Source of the DNA: Cynocephalus volans
Taxonomy: Eukaryota > Chordata > Mammalia > Dermoptera > Cynocephalidae
Direction: 5' to 3'
Assembly: GCF_027409185.1 (NCBI RefSeq)
Contig: NC_084471.1
Coordinates: 7,718,535 to 7,782,534, forward strand
DNA length: 64,000 nucleotides
Numbering within the stretch: the stretch's first letter is position 1; the number at the start of each line of letters is the position of its first letter. A model generated the notes under the pieces. That model was given only the letters and a program-made list of their open reading frames with translations, searched no databases and had not been told where the DNA came from. Made by a program: the position numbers and the translations under genes. This document shows, piece by piece, positions 29,973 to 41,690 of the stretch.

Positions 29973-30059
29973 CATCCCCTTAGCAGAGACAGAAAACCCA
30001 ACCCCCAAGCCTGCTGCAGAGCCAGCCCCACAGCGCTCTTATGGGGACTGACTCTGCCG

Positions 30060-30175
30060 AGGGGCACTCCGCCCACTGGACCCCTGGGTTCTGGTCCAGC
30101 TCGCTGGCTGTGTGACTTTGGACAAATTCTTAGCCTCTCTGGGCCCCTAACTCCTTATTTGTAAAACAACAGTTA
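30060..30175 (+). repeat. MIR element
   Basis: 'TGGGTTCTGGTCCAGCTCGC', 'GGCTGTGTGACTTTGGACAA' and 'CCTCTCTGGGCCCCTAACTC' match MIR. Confidence 0.65.
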
Positions 30176-31985
30176 GGGGAGAGATTTTCTTGTGTTTCCT
30201 TTTCTGCTCAAACATTTCTAAAAATACTCCAATCTGTACAGGAAGTGTAACAGAGTAATCATTCTCTTGACCGATTCTGAAATGACCCCAAAAAGGGGAA
30301 CTCTGTGCTCTTCTATCACAGTTAGAGAAAGACAGAGTGTCAAGGCACCACATGGGGCTGCAGTTTTTAAGTTTCAAAAGCATGTACTTGAAGTTCTGAA
30401 ATGTTTGGGCCTGAGAATAAGCAAAGGACAGTGCCCCACGGGGCGCTGGGAGGGCCCGGGAGGCAGACGTGGCCCTTGTGGTCTTGGTCCTTCCAGTTTT
30501 TAGGTCTCCCCTTTTACCCCTTTGGCACCTCGACCCCTCCTTTACAGCCTGCCTCTGCCTCGAGCACAACCCAGCAGGCATGGAGGACCTGTTTCTTCCT
30601 TCAGGCCAGGCCAGAAGTCACTTCCTCCCCGCCCTCCCCACGACAGAATTAACTGCTCCTCATCTGTGTTGTCCCAGCACCTTGGGTAAACAGACCTGGA
30701 TTGGGCACTTAGCCCATCATGGTCTCATTAAATGTTTACCTGTCTGTCTGCCCCAGCCAGCTGGGAGCCTGTGCAGCCCGGCACAGAGCGGGGACCCAGT
30801 GAAATCGGGTGATGGGACACGGACAGCCCAGCGGGGACCAGATAGTTCACTGCAGAATAGAGGAATGAGGGATGAGGCTGAATAGGTGCTGGGCTCACAG
30901 TGGCAGGCAGCTCCTGGCTGGGGGACCCCAGAACGGATGCACAACCTTGCTGGTGTCACCTTCTGTAAAAAGGGCAGGAGGGAGAGCCCCACAGGTAAGT
31001 GCAGCCGTAAGAAGCAGGCGAGATGCTGCATGCACAGTATACAGTAAGTGCTCACTAATGAGCAGCTATCATCGAGTGAGCCTGCAGCTCAGAAGAGAGA
31101 GGTGCTGACCCATGATGACCATCTCCTGTAGGAGGCGCAGATTTCTCTTCCTCATGCACCCAGTCAAGCAGAAGCGTTTGTCCTCACCTTGAGGAGAGCC
31201 TCTTCTTAGCTCCAGGCTACACACACACAATCAGTGTCATCTCTTGGGGGCAAAAATCATTCAGAAGCCTCCCCAAACAACCAGGTGGGCTTCTCCCTTC
31301 CCGTACTCCCTCTCAGTCTGGGTAAGCGGGTACGTGATTCTCCCACCCCCAGAAAAACAGGCTTACTATGCAGTGCCTGGCGAGGCCAGCGGGTGTTTTG
31401 TATTGTCACATTCTAATATTGACACTAGGAAAATCAGCTGCCCGCCCTGTGGCCACCCTGTGCCCTGGCCACCACACCTGCCCCTCTCCTGCCAGCCTCG
31501 GGGTCAGCGAGGAATCTGGGGCCATGGACTTATTTGCTCAGTCTGTGTTTCTCCCAGGGCCCAGCCCAGACCAACCAGGGGCAAGACAAAGAGGGGACAA
31601 GGAAGCAGCCACATGTCCAGCCCAGACCCACAGCTGGCTTCCTGTTCGCTGCCGACAACAAAGCCTGAGTGTGCAAGAACTTCCTCCATAGTGCTTGGAA
31701 ATGTTCTGCAGAGAAAAATAGTTGTTGGACTCTCATGGGCCCACGGCCAGGGAAGCAAGAAGCCACTATCTGTCTACCAACATAATAGGTTCGCTAAAAA
31801 CAGGATGCTTTCCAGGGAGGGGAAAAGCACCGGCCGCGGTGCTGTGAGCTCCAAGACTCACTGGCAAACCGACTGCCCCTTCCGTTTATTTGAGTGAGCC
31901 CATCAGAAGTGAGAACATGGACTGTTAGCAGCGGCTTCTGATTTCTTTGCAGCTCAGTGAATCCAGGTATCATTTTATTTTCTTC

Positions 31986-32028
31986 TTTTTGGCAGCTGGC
32001 CAGTAAGGGGATCTGAACCCTCAAAGAT
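31986..32028 (-). mobile_element. CYN SINE, 3' fragment (reverse)
   Basis: TTTTTGGCAGCTGGCCAGTA and GGGGATCTGAACCCTC only; the copy stops there, so most of the tRNA-like part is missing. Confidence 0.68.
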
Positions 32029-32204
32029 ATCATTTAATATGACACCTACTAAGCACCTAAAACTTACAATAATGAACACCGGTGCAAACTCTCTGTCCAG
32101 CTTTAGAGTTGTTTTGATGCCCAGGTTGTGACAGGCACAAGGATCTGCCATGTGACACTCCTTTCCTCATGGAACTAGCAAATGCACAAGATAATTTCAG
32201 ACAG

Positions 32205-32304
32205 GGCTGGCCGGTCAGCTCGGTGGGTTAGAGCGTGGTGCTGATAACACCGAGGTTGAGGGTTCCTTTCCTGTACCAACCAGCCGCCAAAAAAAAAAAA
32301 AATC
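32205..32304 (+). mobile_element. CYN SINE monomer
   Basis: GGCTGGCCGGTCAGCTCGGT, GCGTGGTGCTGATAACACCG and CTGTACCAACCAGCCGCC plus A tail. Nearly complete. Confidence 0.85.
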
Positions 32305-33485
32305 TCAGTCTTAGTGTCCTGAAGATGGCAAAACAAGGTCTTAGGACAGAGGAACTGGAGGAGGGTAGTCAGGGAAGACTTCTCAGGGGAGTGGCAATTG
32401 AAGCAAAGGAAGATAAGCTAGACGCCCACAGAGACTGGGCAAAGTGCGTCACTCCGGTGACCTGTTCTAGCCTCGCACTATCCCATGGGAGGCCTCACAG
32501 TATCCCTGGTACGTAGAGAAATGTCCCTGCTGAGACTGTCCCTATCAAAAAAACAAAAAGATCAACCGGAAGACATCTTCAAAGTCTGGTGAAATGAGTT
32601 AGCCGCCAAGGGCAAAAGACGTTCTGAGTTTTCAAGCACCAGCTGAAAGCCCACACCCTGGAAGCCAGTCTTCCCAGACACTTTAGGCATTTTCAACCAA
32701 AAACAAGCAAAACAAAGAAAACCTGTAAAACCTAACACTGACAAGGCTGCGGATAAGCCACAGCTAAATCAGCCGGTGACAGGCCTGTCACCTTGAGGTT
32801 CAGAGTGAGGACAGGGAGAAGAGAGGAGAGGAGACGGGGCAGGAGCACCACTGAGCGCGAGTGGCACACCTGCCTGCCCCGCCTGCCCGGGACGGGGCCG
32901 CTGGAACCCAGTGCAAGGACTTGTCTCTGCCTTTCCTTGGAGGACCTGGGGGCCTAGCTACTGCCTCAGACATCCACTCAGGGAACGACTGCGAAACAGT
33001 AACCATTAACACCAAAAACGTGCCACTGCTGAGAACTTTTCCAAGTGCCAGCTTGAGAACTGAGCACTTTCCAAGCACTCCTAAGGCATGCCCAACTTGC
33101 AGAAGTGAGGGGGAGTGTCAACTCTGGGGAAGCCACTCACAGCCCCCAGCACCTGGGCAGGCATCCCTCACATCTGGCCGAAAACCCCCTTGGAGACTCA
33201 TGTTACAGAATGAGCAAACTGGGGCTCCCAGGGATGCAGCAGCCTGTCCAAGACGGCGAGGCTGGAAGCGGCTGCGTGGAGCGATGCCGGCCTGGCATCC
33301 CGCACGGGCCTTAGCCAGACGGCCGCATTTGGTGCCTCCCGGACTCAAGCCTCAGTTTCTCCACGTGTGAAATGCGGCCTCCTGTTCCCGGAGGCAGCGG
33401 TGCCGCCCGGACTGTCCCCTCCCTGCCTTGGGAACATGAAGCTGACACCAGCCCTTCCTGGGGAGCTGGAGCTCCCAGGTCGTTC

Positions 33486-33910
33486 TGTGACAACAGCAGC
33501 AACAACAGCAACGTTGCAACAAAAATGTTGCAGCAGCAGCAGCAACAACAACAAACAACAACAACAACAACAACAACATTACAACGAAAATGTTACAGCA
33601 GCAGCAGAAGCAGCAGCAGCAACAGCAACAACGTTACAACAAAAATGTTACAGCAGCGGCGGCGGCAACAGCAGCAGCAGCAACAACAACAACAACAACA
33701 ACCAGCAACAACGTTACAACAAAAATGTTACAGCAGCAGTGGCGGCAACAACACACAACAACAACAACAACAACCAGCAACAACGTTACAACAAAAATGT
33801 TACAGCAGCAGTGGCGGCAACAGCAGCAGCAACAACAACAACAACAAACAACAACAACGTTACAACAAAAACGTTACAGCAGCAGCAGCGGCGACAACAA
33901 CAACAACGTC
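33486..33910 (+). repeat. Compound CAA/CAG array with six higher-order cores
   Basis: Variable runs of CAA, CAG and GGC triplets are separated by a 23-bp core, ACGTTACAACAAAAATGTTA with CAG following, at 33511, 33576, 33631, 33711, 33783 and 33857. Spacing is 55-80 bp. Two + strand frames stay open and would give Gln/Asn/Thr-rich peptides, a by-product of triplet composition. Lies in BIK intron 1 next to the CpG island. Confidence 0.9.
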
Positions 33911-33929
33911 CCGCCGCACGGCGTGGCTC

Positions 33930-35010
33930 ATTCTAGGACAGCAGTGAACGGTTTACTAAGCGTCGGCTTCCAGGAGGCCAGAGCGCGACCACCAGAGTGA
34001 CAAGCCCGACCCTCCCGGGGCTGGTGACGGCCGCCCCCGCAGGCGGCGGGACCCCGTCCCGGGTCACCGGAGGGAGCGCGCCGGCCCCAGGGCTCGGATT
34101 CACCCAACAGGACCCGGGCGCCGCGCCCCGGCCCGAGCCCCGGCCCGACGGGCGGCCGTGCGGGGACCCGGCAGGCTGGGGCGGGTGGCCGCGTGCACGG
34201 CCCCGTCAGGACTTTCTCCGCGTCGCGTACAGAGCCTCCCCCCGCCCTCCGCAGGTGCGCGGCGTCCCAGGGCGCCTCGGCTCCGGGCGGGGACAGGTGC
34301 CCGACGCCATCTTCCCGCTTTGGAGGACACGGGGCTGTGCTGTCGCGCCGCGCTCTGGCCGGGTCCTCGTGGCCCCGGAGGTGGGAGCCCGGTCCCCGGC
34401 GGCCGCTCAGGGGGGCGGTGCAGGGGCGATGCGGCCTTCGGGGCGGGCCGCAGAGGGGCTGTCCCATTGCACAGATGCGGAGACTGAGGCCCGCAGGGGC
34501 CGAGGCTGGCACGATCGCGGCGCAGGGACCTGGAGCACCCGGGCCAGAGAGGAGATGTGTTGGAACCGGGGTCCCTAGAAGTCGTCCCGCGAGTGACTCG
34601 CCCGGGACTTGCCGGGGTGCCGGGTCCCCCGCCTTCCAGCAGCTCAGCACCTGCGGCCGCGGCCCGGGTGCTTACCTGCCGGCGGCAGCGGGGTTGGGGC
34701 TCGGACTCACCGGGCGGCGGTGGCAGCGGCGGCGGCGGCGGCGGCGGCGGCCGGGAGGCGGACTGCGCGTGGCTGGGCGGCCCGCTCGGGACCCGATCGC
34801 CGGCCCCGCCCGCCCGCGCGCCCCGCCCGCCGGGCCCCCACCCCGGGGCGCCTCCCGCCGCGGGTCGGACGTGCCGCCGTCTCCCCGCCTCCCGCCGCTC
34901 TGCAGGCTCGGGTCGTCCCGCGCGCGGCTGCTGCACCGGCACCGGCACCGGCACCGGCGTGCACGCGGTCGGCTCCCAGGAGCATTACCGGATGGGTCCA
35001 GGGCCGAATC
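33930..35010. promoter_or_regulatory. BIK: CpG island, BIK promoter
   Basis: Very high GC and CpG from about 33,930 to 35,010, with (GGC)n at about 34723-34750 and (CACCGG)n at about 34934-34958. It fits the promoter expected for BIK. No TATA box was seen. CpG density drops sharply beyond 35,010. Confidence 0.82.
34676..34965 (-). other. BIK: BIK non-coding exon 1 (5' UTR), approximate
   Basis: A strong reverse-strand donor CCGGCAG|GTAAGC sits at 34675-34676, inside the CpG island 13 kb upstream of the coding exons. A second donor-like site (CCCG|GTGAGT) lies 35 bp upstream at 34710-34711. Exon 2 starts with only 7 nt of 5' UTR, so an upstream non-coding exon is required, as in human BIK. 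The 5' limit is a guess. Confidence 0.6.
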
Positions 35011-37844
35011 GGAGTGTGTGATCCCAGCTCTTCATCCGAATTGCTTCGCTTCGTCCTCACAGTACTCTCAAGGGCTCGGTGCTTTTTTCATGCCCCTTTT
35101 ACCCACGTGGAAACTGAGGCTCAGAGAGGACGAAATGACTTGTTAAATGGCAGCGTGAACCCAGCATTCCAAACCTGGCGCCCTTTAGGCTGGCAGCTTT
35201 GGGGGTTAGGTATTTACAAACCTGTGTCACGAACGTGAAAACTGAGGTTCACCCTTGGTTGGAAGCAGCGCGGCGACCACCCCCCACACTCCCTCCTCCT
35301 TCCTCCACGCCCCTGCCCCACCCCTCCCCAGCCCTGGAGCCCCAGGGCCCAGCCAGACGGTCCCTACAGCCCCCGGGAGGAAGGAGAAACCAGAAAGGGC
35401 CCAGGCGGGGTGGGTGGGACCCAAATCCCCAAACCAGGGAGCGCAGGGGCGTTTTGGGGGTGGAGGAAGGCGGAGGTGCCTGCGGGGATAACAAAGTAAC
35501 AACGGCCCCTGAGCACGGCAAAGCTTGTTTACCTCAGTCCTGCTCCTGTCTGAGGGCAGAAGAGGGGCAGGGTCTAGACGGGGCTCCCTCCCCCTAGTTC
35601 TGGTGTTGGCTACCTCTTGGGTACCCGCACCTTGTAATTCCCTTCCCCGGAGTGAGGTCAGTGTTACCCACTTCTCCCTCAGTGTTCTCATCTGTGAAAT
35701 GGGATGACAGCGGGTATACCCTGATGGGCTGTTGGGAGGATTGGAGGAGATGAAGTTTGATAAACTCAGGCAGAGGGTAACCTCCCTCAGGGCTCTTTGT
35801 CCTCTTCTGCTTTTGTAGCCCTTTGAGGGCCCCCAAATTACATCAGCTCCACGCCCTACAAAGCCTGACTGGCCCTGACTGTTGCTGAGAGCCACAGGGC
35901 GCCTTACAGTCAGGAGTGGGGGACCCTACGTAACAGGGGCCTTCCTCCAAAAGCATTTTGCAGATGAAGAAATTGAGACTCAGAGAAGCAATGACACAGG
36001 GTCTCAGGGGCCAGTGAGACCTGGTGTGTGTGAGATGCTTGCAGAGGCTGAAAAGGCTGGTGCCAGGCACATGGTAGGCATTCAACAAACGTTAGCAGAA
36101 CAGAGGGAGGGAGGACTGTTTGGGGACAGGGGGAGGGGTGGGTGAAAATATTTACCTTGAAAGTTCCCATGATAATATGCTGATCAAATGGAGGAAGAGG
36201 AGGAAAATCCATTCGGATAAGACTGCCCAGCCCCAGCCCCCAAAAACACAAACAAAGAAGGCCTTCACTTCCTACTTGTCCAAAATAGGCCCTGGGTGAG
36301 ATGGCAAATGATAATAATAGTAGCAATAATGATGGTGGCTGCCACCATCCGTTCAGGTCCCCCAGACCCAGGGCTAAACACTTTCTCTTCTGTTATCTCC
36401 TGTGCTCCTAACAACAAACTGCCATGTGGGGCAGGAATGGCCATCCCTGTGTTACACGCACTAGAACACTCACAGGAGGTCCTTGTACAGGCAAGAGAGA
36501 ACTGTGGCCCCATTTTACAGATGAGGAAATGGAGGCTGTGAAAAGGGAGGCTACTCCAGAGACCACCCAGCCCGTGGCAGCAGAGGTAGATGCAAGCCCA
36601 CATCTCCCCTCTTCTCCAGCAGTGCCCTTTCCATCCCTCCACAGGTGGCCCCAAAACCTCCTGGGCCTCAGTTTCCTCATCTCTGTGAGGACCGCTGGCC
36701 TGTCCTGGGGTCATTGGGCTGTGGATCCTGCTCCCTGAGAGACCACCGTGGCCCTGTGGGGCAGCCCCTTTCTTCCCTGGAGACCTCAGTCCAGAGGAGC
36801 TGCCTCCAGTACCTCCCCCAGCTCCAGCAGGTCCCTCCCTTCCTGCTGTGGCCAGGAGCACTCCTATCTGTTGATCAAGGCTCTGTTTGCCCAGCAGACC
36901 CTCTGGCACCAACTTCTGGTTGAGTTTTGTCCTTGATCTGACTTTTCTTTGATCATTCATTTAACAAATATTGATCAACACCTACCATATGCTGGGCAGG
37001 GTGGTGGGTGACGGGGTCTAGAGGTGACACATTCTAGTAGAGGGCACACATGCAGGAGGTGGCAAGTGGAGAGTGGGGGCTGGGGGGGGTCCTTAGCCAG
37101 GGTGGTTGGGGAGGACTCGGTGAGGGGTGATCTTTGTGCAGACGTGACGGAAGTGAGGACACAGGCCCTCCGGGGAGGCAGGAGCAGGGCAGGAAGGGCT
37201 GGCCAGGCATGCTTGCCAACTGCTGGCCCAGCATCTGGGCCCCCACCTGGGGGAACCAAGAGCCGGTGCAGGTTTTAAGTGGCCCTGTTTTTCTACTTGC
37301 CATCCCAGACTTTTGTCTCCCGCTTTGGGGTGACACCTTATCCAAAAAATCCTCCAGCTTTGGGAGAGGCATTGTAACACCAGGAGGGACCCACCAAAGG
37401 GCTTTGCTGTTCTCTCCTAAGTCGGACCCGAGCTCCCTGCCAGGAGCTGAGCAGCCAGGAAGGCCAGCACCTCGCAGTGGCAATTCACCTGCACCAGTGC
37501 AGTGGTCACCTTGTGGGGGTGGAGGTCATCAACAGCCTAGTGCGCTGGGTATATTGCCTGGGTGACTTCATGTACCCCTCAGTCCCTGGCAGAGTAGGTC
37601 TCCACATTGTACAGATGAGGAAACTGAGCCTCAGAGAGGCGATCTAACCAGTCCAAGGCCACACAGCCAAGAGGTTGGAGGGCTGGGACTTGAGCCCAGG
37701 TGTCCCTGTCCTGTCGACCTGGGGATCTGTAGGTAGTCTGCAGGAAGTCTGTGAGTTCCCTAACGTGAACCAAAATTGCAGTTGGGGTATAACCCTTTCC
37801 TGGGGCGGGGAACCCGTCTCCTGGTGGGTGAAGGCCGGGACTCT

Positions 37845-38035
37845 GCAGTCACCCAGCCCTGAGTTTGAAGGCTGACTCTGCTGCCTATACCTTGTGCTGC
37901 CTTGGGCAAGAGCTTGGGCTTCTCTGAGCCTCGGTTTCCTCACCTCCCAGGGCTGTCGTAAGGATGAAAGTGTACGAAGCCTTCAGAGTGGTATCTGGCA
38001 CACCATAGGTGGTCAATAAATGCAGGAAATATTAT
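37845..38035 (+). repeat. MIR element
   Basis: 'CTGAGTTTGAAGGCTGACTC', 'GCCTTGGGCAAGAGCTTGGG', 'CTCTGAGCCTCGGTTTCCTC' and 'TGGTCAATAAATGCAGGAA' match MIR almost end to end. Confidence 0.75.
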
Positions 38036-39172
38036 TGTAGGAGTCGGTCGAGAACTGGTGAAGAGTTTAAGATGTTCACAAAAGAAACTGTCTTGGAGAT
38101 GCGTGATCTAGTCAATGAAATGACACGCTTTATAAATCAGTGTGTCCAGTATAGTCCCATATTTTTTAAAAACCCATACATAAAGGTCTAGAAGGAAACA
38201 CAGCACAGGCCCAGCCCTCTGCCCTCCCTCTTTGGTGCCCACAGAGGACCCTAGCTACCAGGCTGCACCCTGTCCCTGAGGACACTTAGGGAGGACCAGG
38301 AACTGGACACGGCCACAAATTCAATGTCCGGTCTCAGGCGTCACCCTGACTACCCTCCCAGAGCCTGGCAGTGGCCAGAGGACTGAGGTCCCTTCAGAGG
38401 GGGATCTACAGGGGTCCCCTTCCTCCCAGGCCCTGCAGGGGTTGACAGGTTAGGCTTCAATTTCTTAACCCATGGCCTAGGGCCAGAGGGTGGAGAGAAA
38501 CTAGTCAAATATGGGGGCCTTTCGAGGCCCCATCAACAACAGGCTCCGCAGATGTCATCTGCTATGTCCTCTGCCTGCTCTTCATTTTGGGTTTCATTTG
38601 GGGTTAGTCAAGGTGGGGATTGTGGCTTGGGTGTAAGGACACCCCCAGCAAGTCCTCTGCCCCAGGAGCTCTCCCCGCACCTAGTGCGGGATGGAGAGAA
38701 AAAGAGAGCACAAGGGCAGGAGGGGGGGACAGTGGGGTGGGATGGCAGGGGATCCCCCAGCTCAGGCTCATGCTCTTCCACACCCTGCTGTTCCCACCCC
38801 ACCCTCGGCCTCCCCGAATCCCACCACTCCAGGCTGCATTGAGAACCCTCCATCGCCAGAGAGCTGGCTTCTGAGTCCCCCAGAACTGGCAGGCAGTGTG
38901 CAGTCATGGTTAAGTGCATGGGTTTTAGAGTTCAGGGACTGGTGTTTGGATCCCCAGTTGGGCTAAATTTTGGTTGTGTGACCTTGGGCAAAGCCTGTGT
39001 GAGCTTTGATTTCCTCATCTGAAATAAAGGAGGATTCCAGAAGCAATGACATCGGTCCCCCCATGCAGGAAATGTTCCATTAATAATAAAACCTCTAACA
39101 TTTGTACAGCATTTACTATGTTCCAGGCAGGCAGTATACTTTACATGCATCACTCATTTAAACCCCATGAGA

Positions 39173-39210
39173 TTTCAGATCCCCATACCGGCCAGCTGCC
39201 CCCCAAAATC
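39173..39210 (+). mobile_element. CYN SINE, 3' fragment
   Basis: TTCAGATCCCCATACCGGCC and AGCTGCCCCCCAAAA only. The tRNA-like head is missing. Confidence 0.65.
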
Positions 39211-40039
39211 AAATCAATAAATAAATATATATACATAAATAAGAAAATACAGCACAGAAAAATGGAAATGGGGTCATCTCTGGGCATAAGGATCATAGGT
39301 GGTTTCGTTTTCTGCCTTGTGTTTTTTTGTATTTTCCAGATTTTCTATATAAACATGTATTAACTTGATCGTCAGAAAAAAAATTGTTTGTTTGTTTGCT
39401 TTTTAAGGAACAGGAAGAAAACTATATTTGGTCTTGGCTCAGGCTGGAGCTAGGCCAGAGACAATGGCAAATTCCTGCTTTCAAGTCAGAGGCGATACAG
39501 GAACAGACAGAAAGTGAACGGGGCCTCATGAGACGACAAACGAACAGCCAGGCTCTCAGAGAGGACACAGACATACCAGGGAAGGCTTCACAGAGGAGGA
39601 GGAGGTATTTGAGGGGAACTTGGAGAAGAACAGAAAGGTAAATGTGGCCTAATTGTCCCATGGGTACTGGCGAGCCATGATAAGGCTTTGAGCAGGAGAG
39701 GGACTAGATGTTCAAGAACTGGAATCTGGCAGCCATGTGGAGGGATATTACAGGGGAAATGGTGCCCATAATCTCTGAGATGCCCAGGGCTCCTGAACGA
39801 GGGCATCACAGCCTCCATCCAACTGGTAGGCGTGCCCTCCCCGCCCCCCTGCATTGGCCAGCAGCACCTCCATTACTTTGCATCCTGCACATTTGGCCTG
39901 CACTGACCTCCACAGTTAGTGAGGCCCTGTGGACTGGCTTTGTGCAACCTCTAGGAACTTTATTACCTTCTCATTTTAGAGGTGAGGTGAGGAGACTGAG
40001 GCCCAGTGAGGCGAACAGAGCTGCAGGGCAGAGGGCGTG

Positions 40040-40415
40040 GGTGCTGTAGGCTTTGCACTGGCTGTTTCCTCTGCCTGGATTGCTCTTCCACCAGATGTGC
40101 ATATTCATCCTCTCACCCCCTTAAGCCTTGGTGCAAATGTCACCTGCCTTGACAGTCCTATTTAACACTGCAGTCCCCGGCTCCCTGGAGTTCTTTGGTA
40201 CCTTGCCCTGCTCTGTCACCTTCTCCCACACTCCACCGCATATGTGTGTGTTTGTTTATTGTCTGTCCCCCCCCCCCACCAGCTGGCATGTCAGCTCCAC
40301 AAGGGCACGACCTTCATCTACTCATTTTTCCTCCGTTCACTGTGGTATCCCCAGAGCCCAGAACAGTGCCTGACATGTAGCAGGCACTCAAAAACTATGT
40401 GTTAGGAAGGAATAA
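40040..40415 (+). repeat. L2 element, 3' end
   Basis: 'GGCTGTTTCCTCTGCCTGGA', 'GGTGCAAATGTCACCTGCCT', 'GCTCCACAAGGGCACGACC' and 'GTGCCTGACATGTAGCAGGC' follow the L2 3' consensus over about 370 bp. A run of 11 C lies inside. Confidence 0.78.
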
Positions 40416-41029
40416 AATACTAATGACTGGAAAGTGAATAAAATGATCTTCCCCTTCAGGAATAACTATAGAAATCTAATTGTGAACATTGATAAGCTGT
40501 CCCTTGCACCACCTGGGAACATCTCCAGAGCTCGTGGTAACTGAGGAAGGGCAGGGGGTGGGGACATGGCCTTGGGCCTTCCCTCTACATGGGAACACAT
40601 GGGTACACTGGCTCTTCACAAGGACACAGACCTACTGTTTACCATCACGTCTCCAGCACGTGGGACAGTGATGGGCACTGAGTAGGTGTCCAGTAAAAAC
40701 TGGTAAAATGAACACATTAATAAATGAATCTTCCTGGGAAGTAATTTGGCAATTTGTAACAAAAAATTTAGGAATGTGCATTCCTTTGGGGCCAACAATC
40801 CCATTTTCAAGAATTTTCTTGCAAATATCATCAAACTAGTGTGCACAGATATGTGCACACTGGTGTTCACTCTCTCACTCATTTGTTTGGCAATATTTGT
40901 TGAGTATTCACTGAGTATTTGGGAGACAGCAGTGGACGGACAATTTTCCTGCTCTTGTGAAGAATATTGTCTAGAAAGCAAGAGAGAAGGATGAATATAA
41001 GAGAAAAGCAAATGTGGGAAGCAACGTGC

Positions 41030-41690
41030 ATATTCTTCAACAGGGACTAAACCGTGCTGTACCAGCAGCCATTAAAGGTCCAGGGGACGTCTATGTGTGC
41101 TGACCCGGAGGACATCGCCACCTGTGCTATGTGAAATGAGAGAAAAGGTCATAGAATAATCAGTATAATATGAGTTAATTCAAGTTGAAAAATATTTTCA
41201 TTTGCCTTGAAAAACCTGTATCTTACACACTAGTAGATTAAGAGTGGTTTTGGACTCCCATACCAGCCAGTCACAAAAAAAGAAAAGAAAAGAATGGTTA
41301 ATAGGGGTGAATATTATTAAATGGTCTTTTCTTTCTCTTGTACATTGATTGCAGTTTTTGCAATGAACATTTATTATGTTTCTAGACAATAAAACAATAG
41401 CTCTTTTTTACAGACATATTCAATGGCCGAAGCCAGATACAAGAGAAAACATACTGTAATTCCATTTATAAAAAGTTCAAAACCAGGCAAAACAAATCTA
41501 TGGCATTAGAGGTGATGACAGTGGCTACCTCTTGCAGGTGGGGTTGGCTGGGAAGGGGCATGAGGGAACTTTCCGGGCTGATGTGGAAGGTGGTCACAGG
41601 GGTACGCAGACATGTAAACATGCACTGAGCTGAATGCTTAAGATTTGTGCACTTTTTGGTATGTAAATTAAAATAATACTAAAAAATAAA
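41030..41690 (+). mobile_element. L1M 3' end, with a CYN scrap inside
   Basis: 'CAGCAGCCATTAAAGGTCC', 'AAAGTTCAAAACCAGGCAAA', 'GGGGCATGAGGGAACTTTCC' and 'GATTTGTGCACTTTTTGGTA' are L1 3' end landmarks. At 41257-41290 a short CYN 3' piece (CCCATACCAGCCAGTCAC plus A) interrupts it. Confidence 0.6.

Larger units (their letters stand above)
21341..34675 (-). other. BIK: BIK intron 1 (13.3 kb)
   Basis: Runs from the exon 1 donor in the CpG island to the exon 2 acceptor. Repeat content: CYN SINEs at 21456, 23165, 27447, 29793, 31986 and 32205; an old repeat at 22120-22510; MIRs at 22618, 26790, 28940 and 30060; L1 pieces at 24535 and 29060; an L2 end at 25870; an 18-G run at 23806-23823; and the CAA/CAG array at 33486-33910. 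No other gene was recognised. Confidence 0.7.

Noticed and set aside
33367-33947. Two 190-aa Gln/Asn/Thr-rich frames
   Set aside because: Composition product of CAA/CAG triplets in BIK intron 1. Both lie on the strand opposite to BIK, and no splice or start context was seen.
34193-35146. 317-aa frame in the BIK CpG island
   Set aside because: GC-rich DNA lacks stop codons. The frame overlaps other long frames on both strands and resembles no protein I know.
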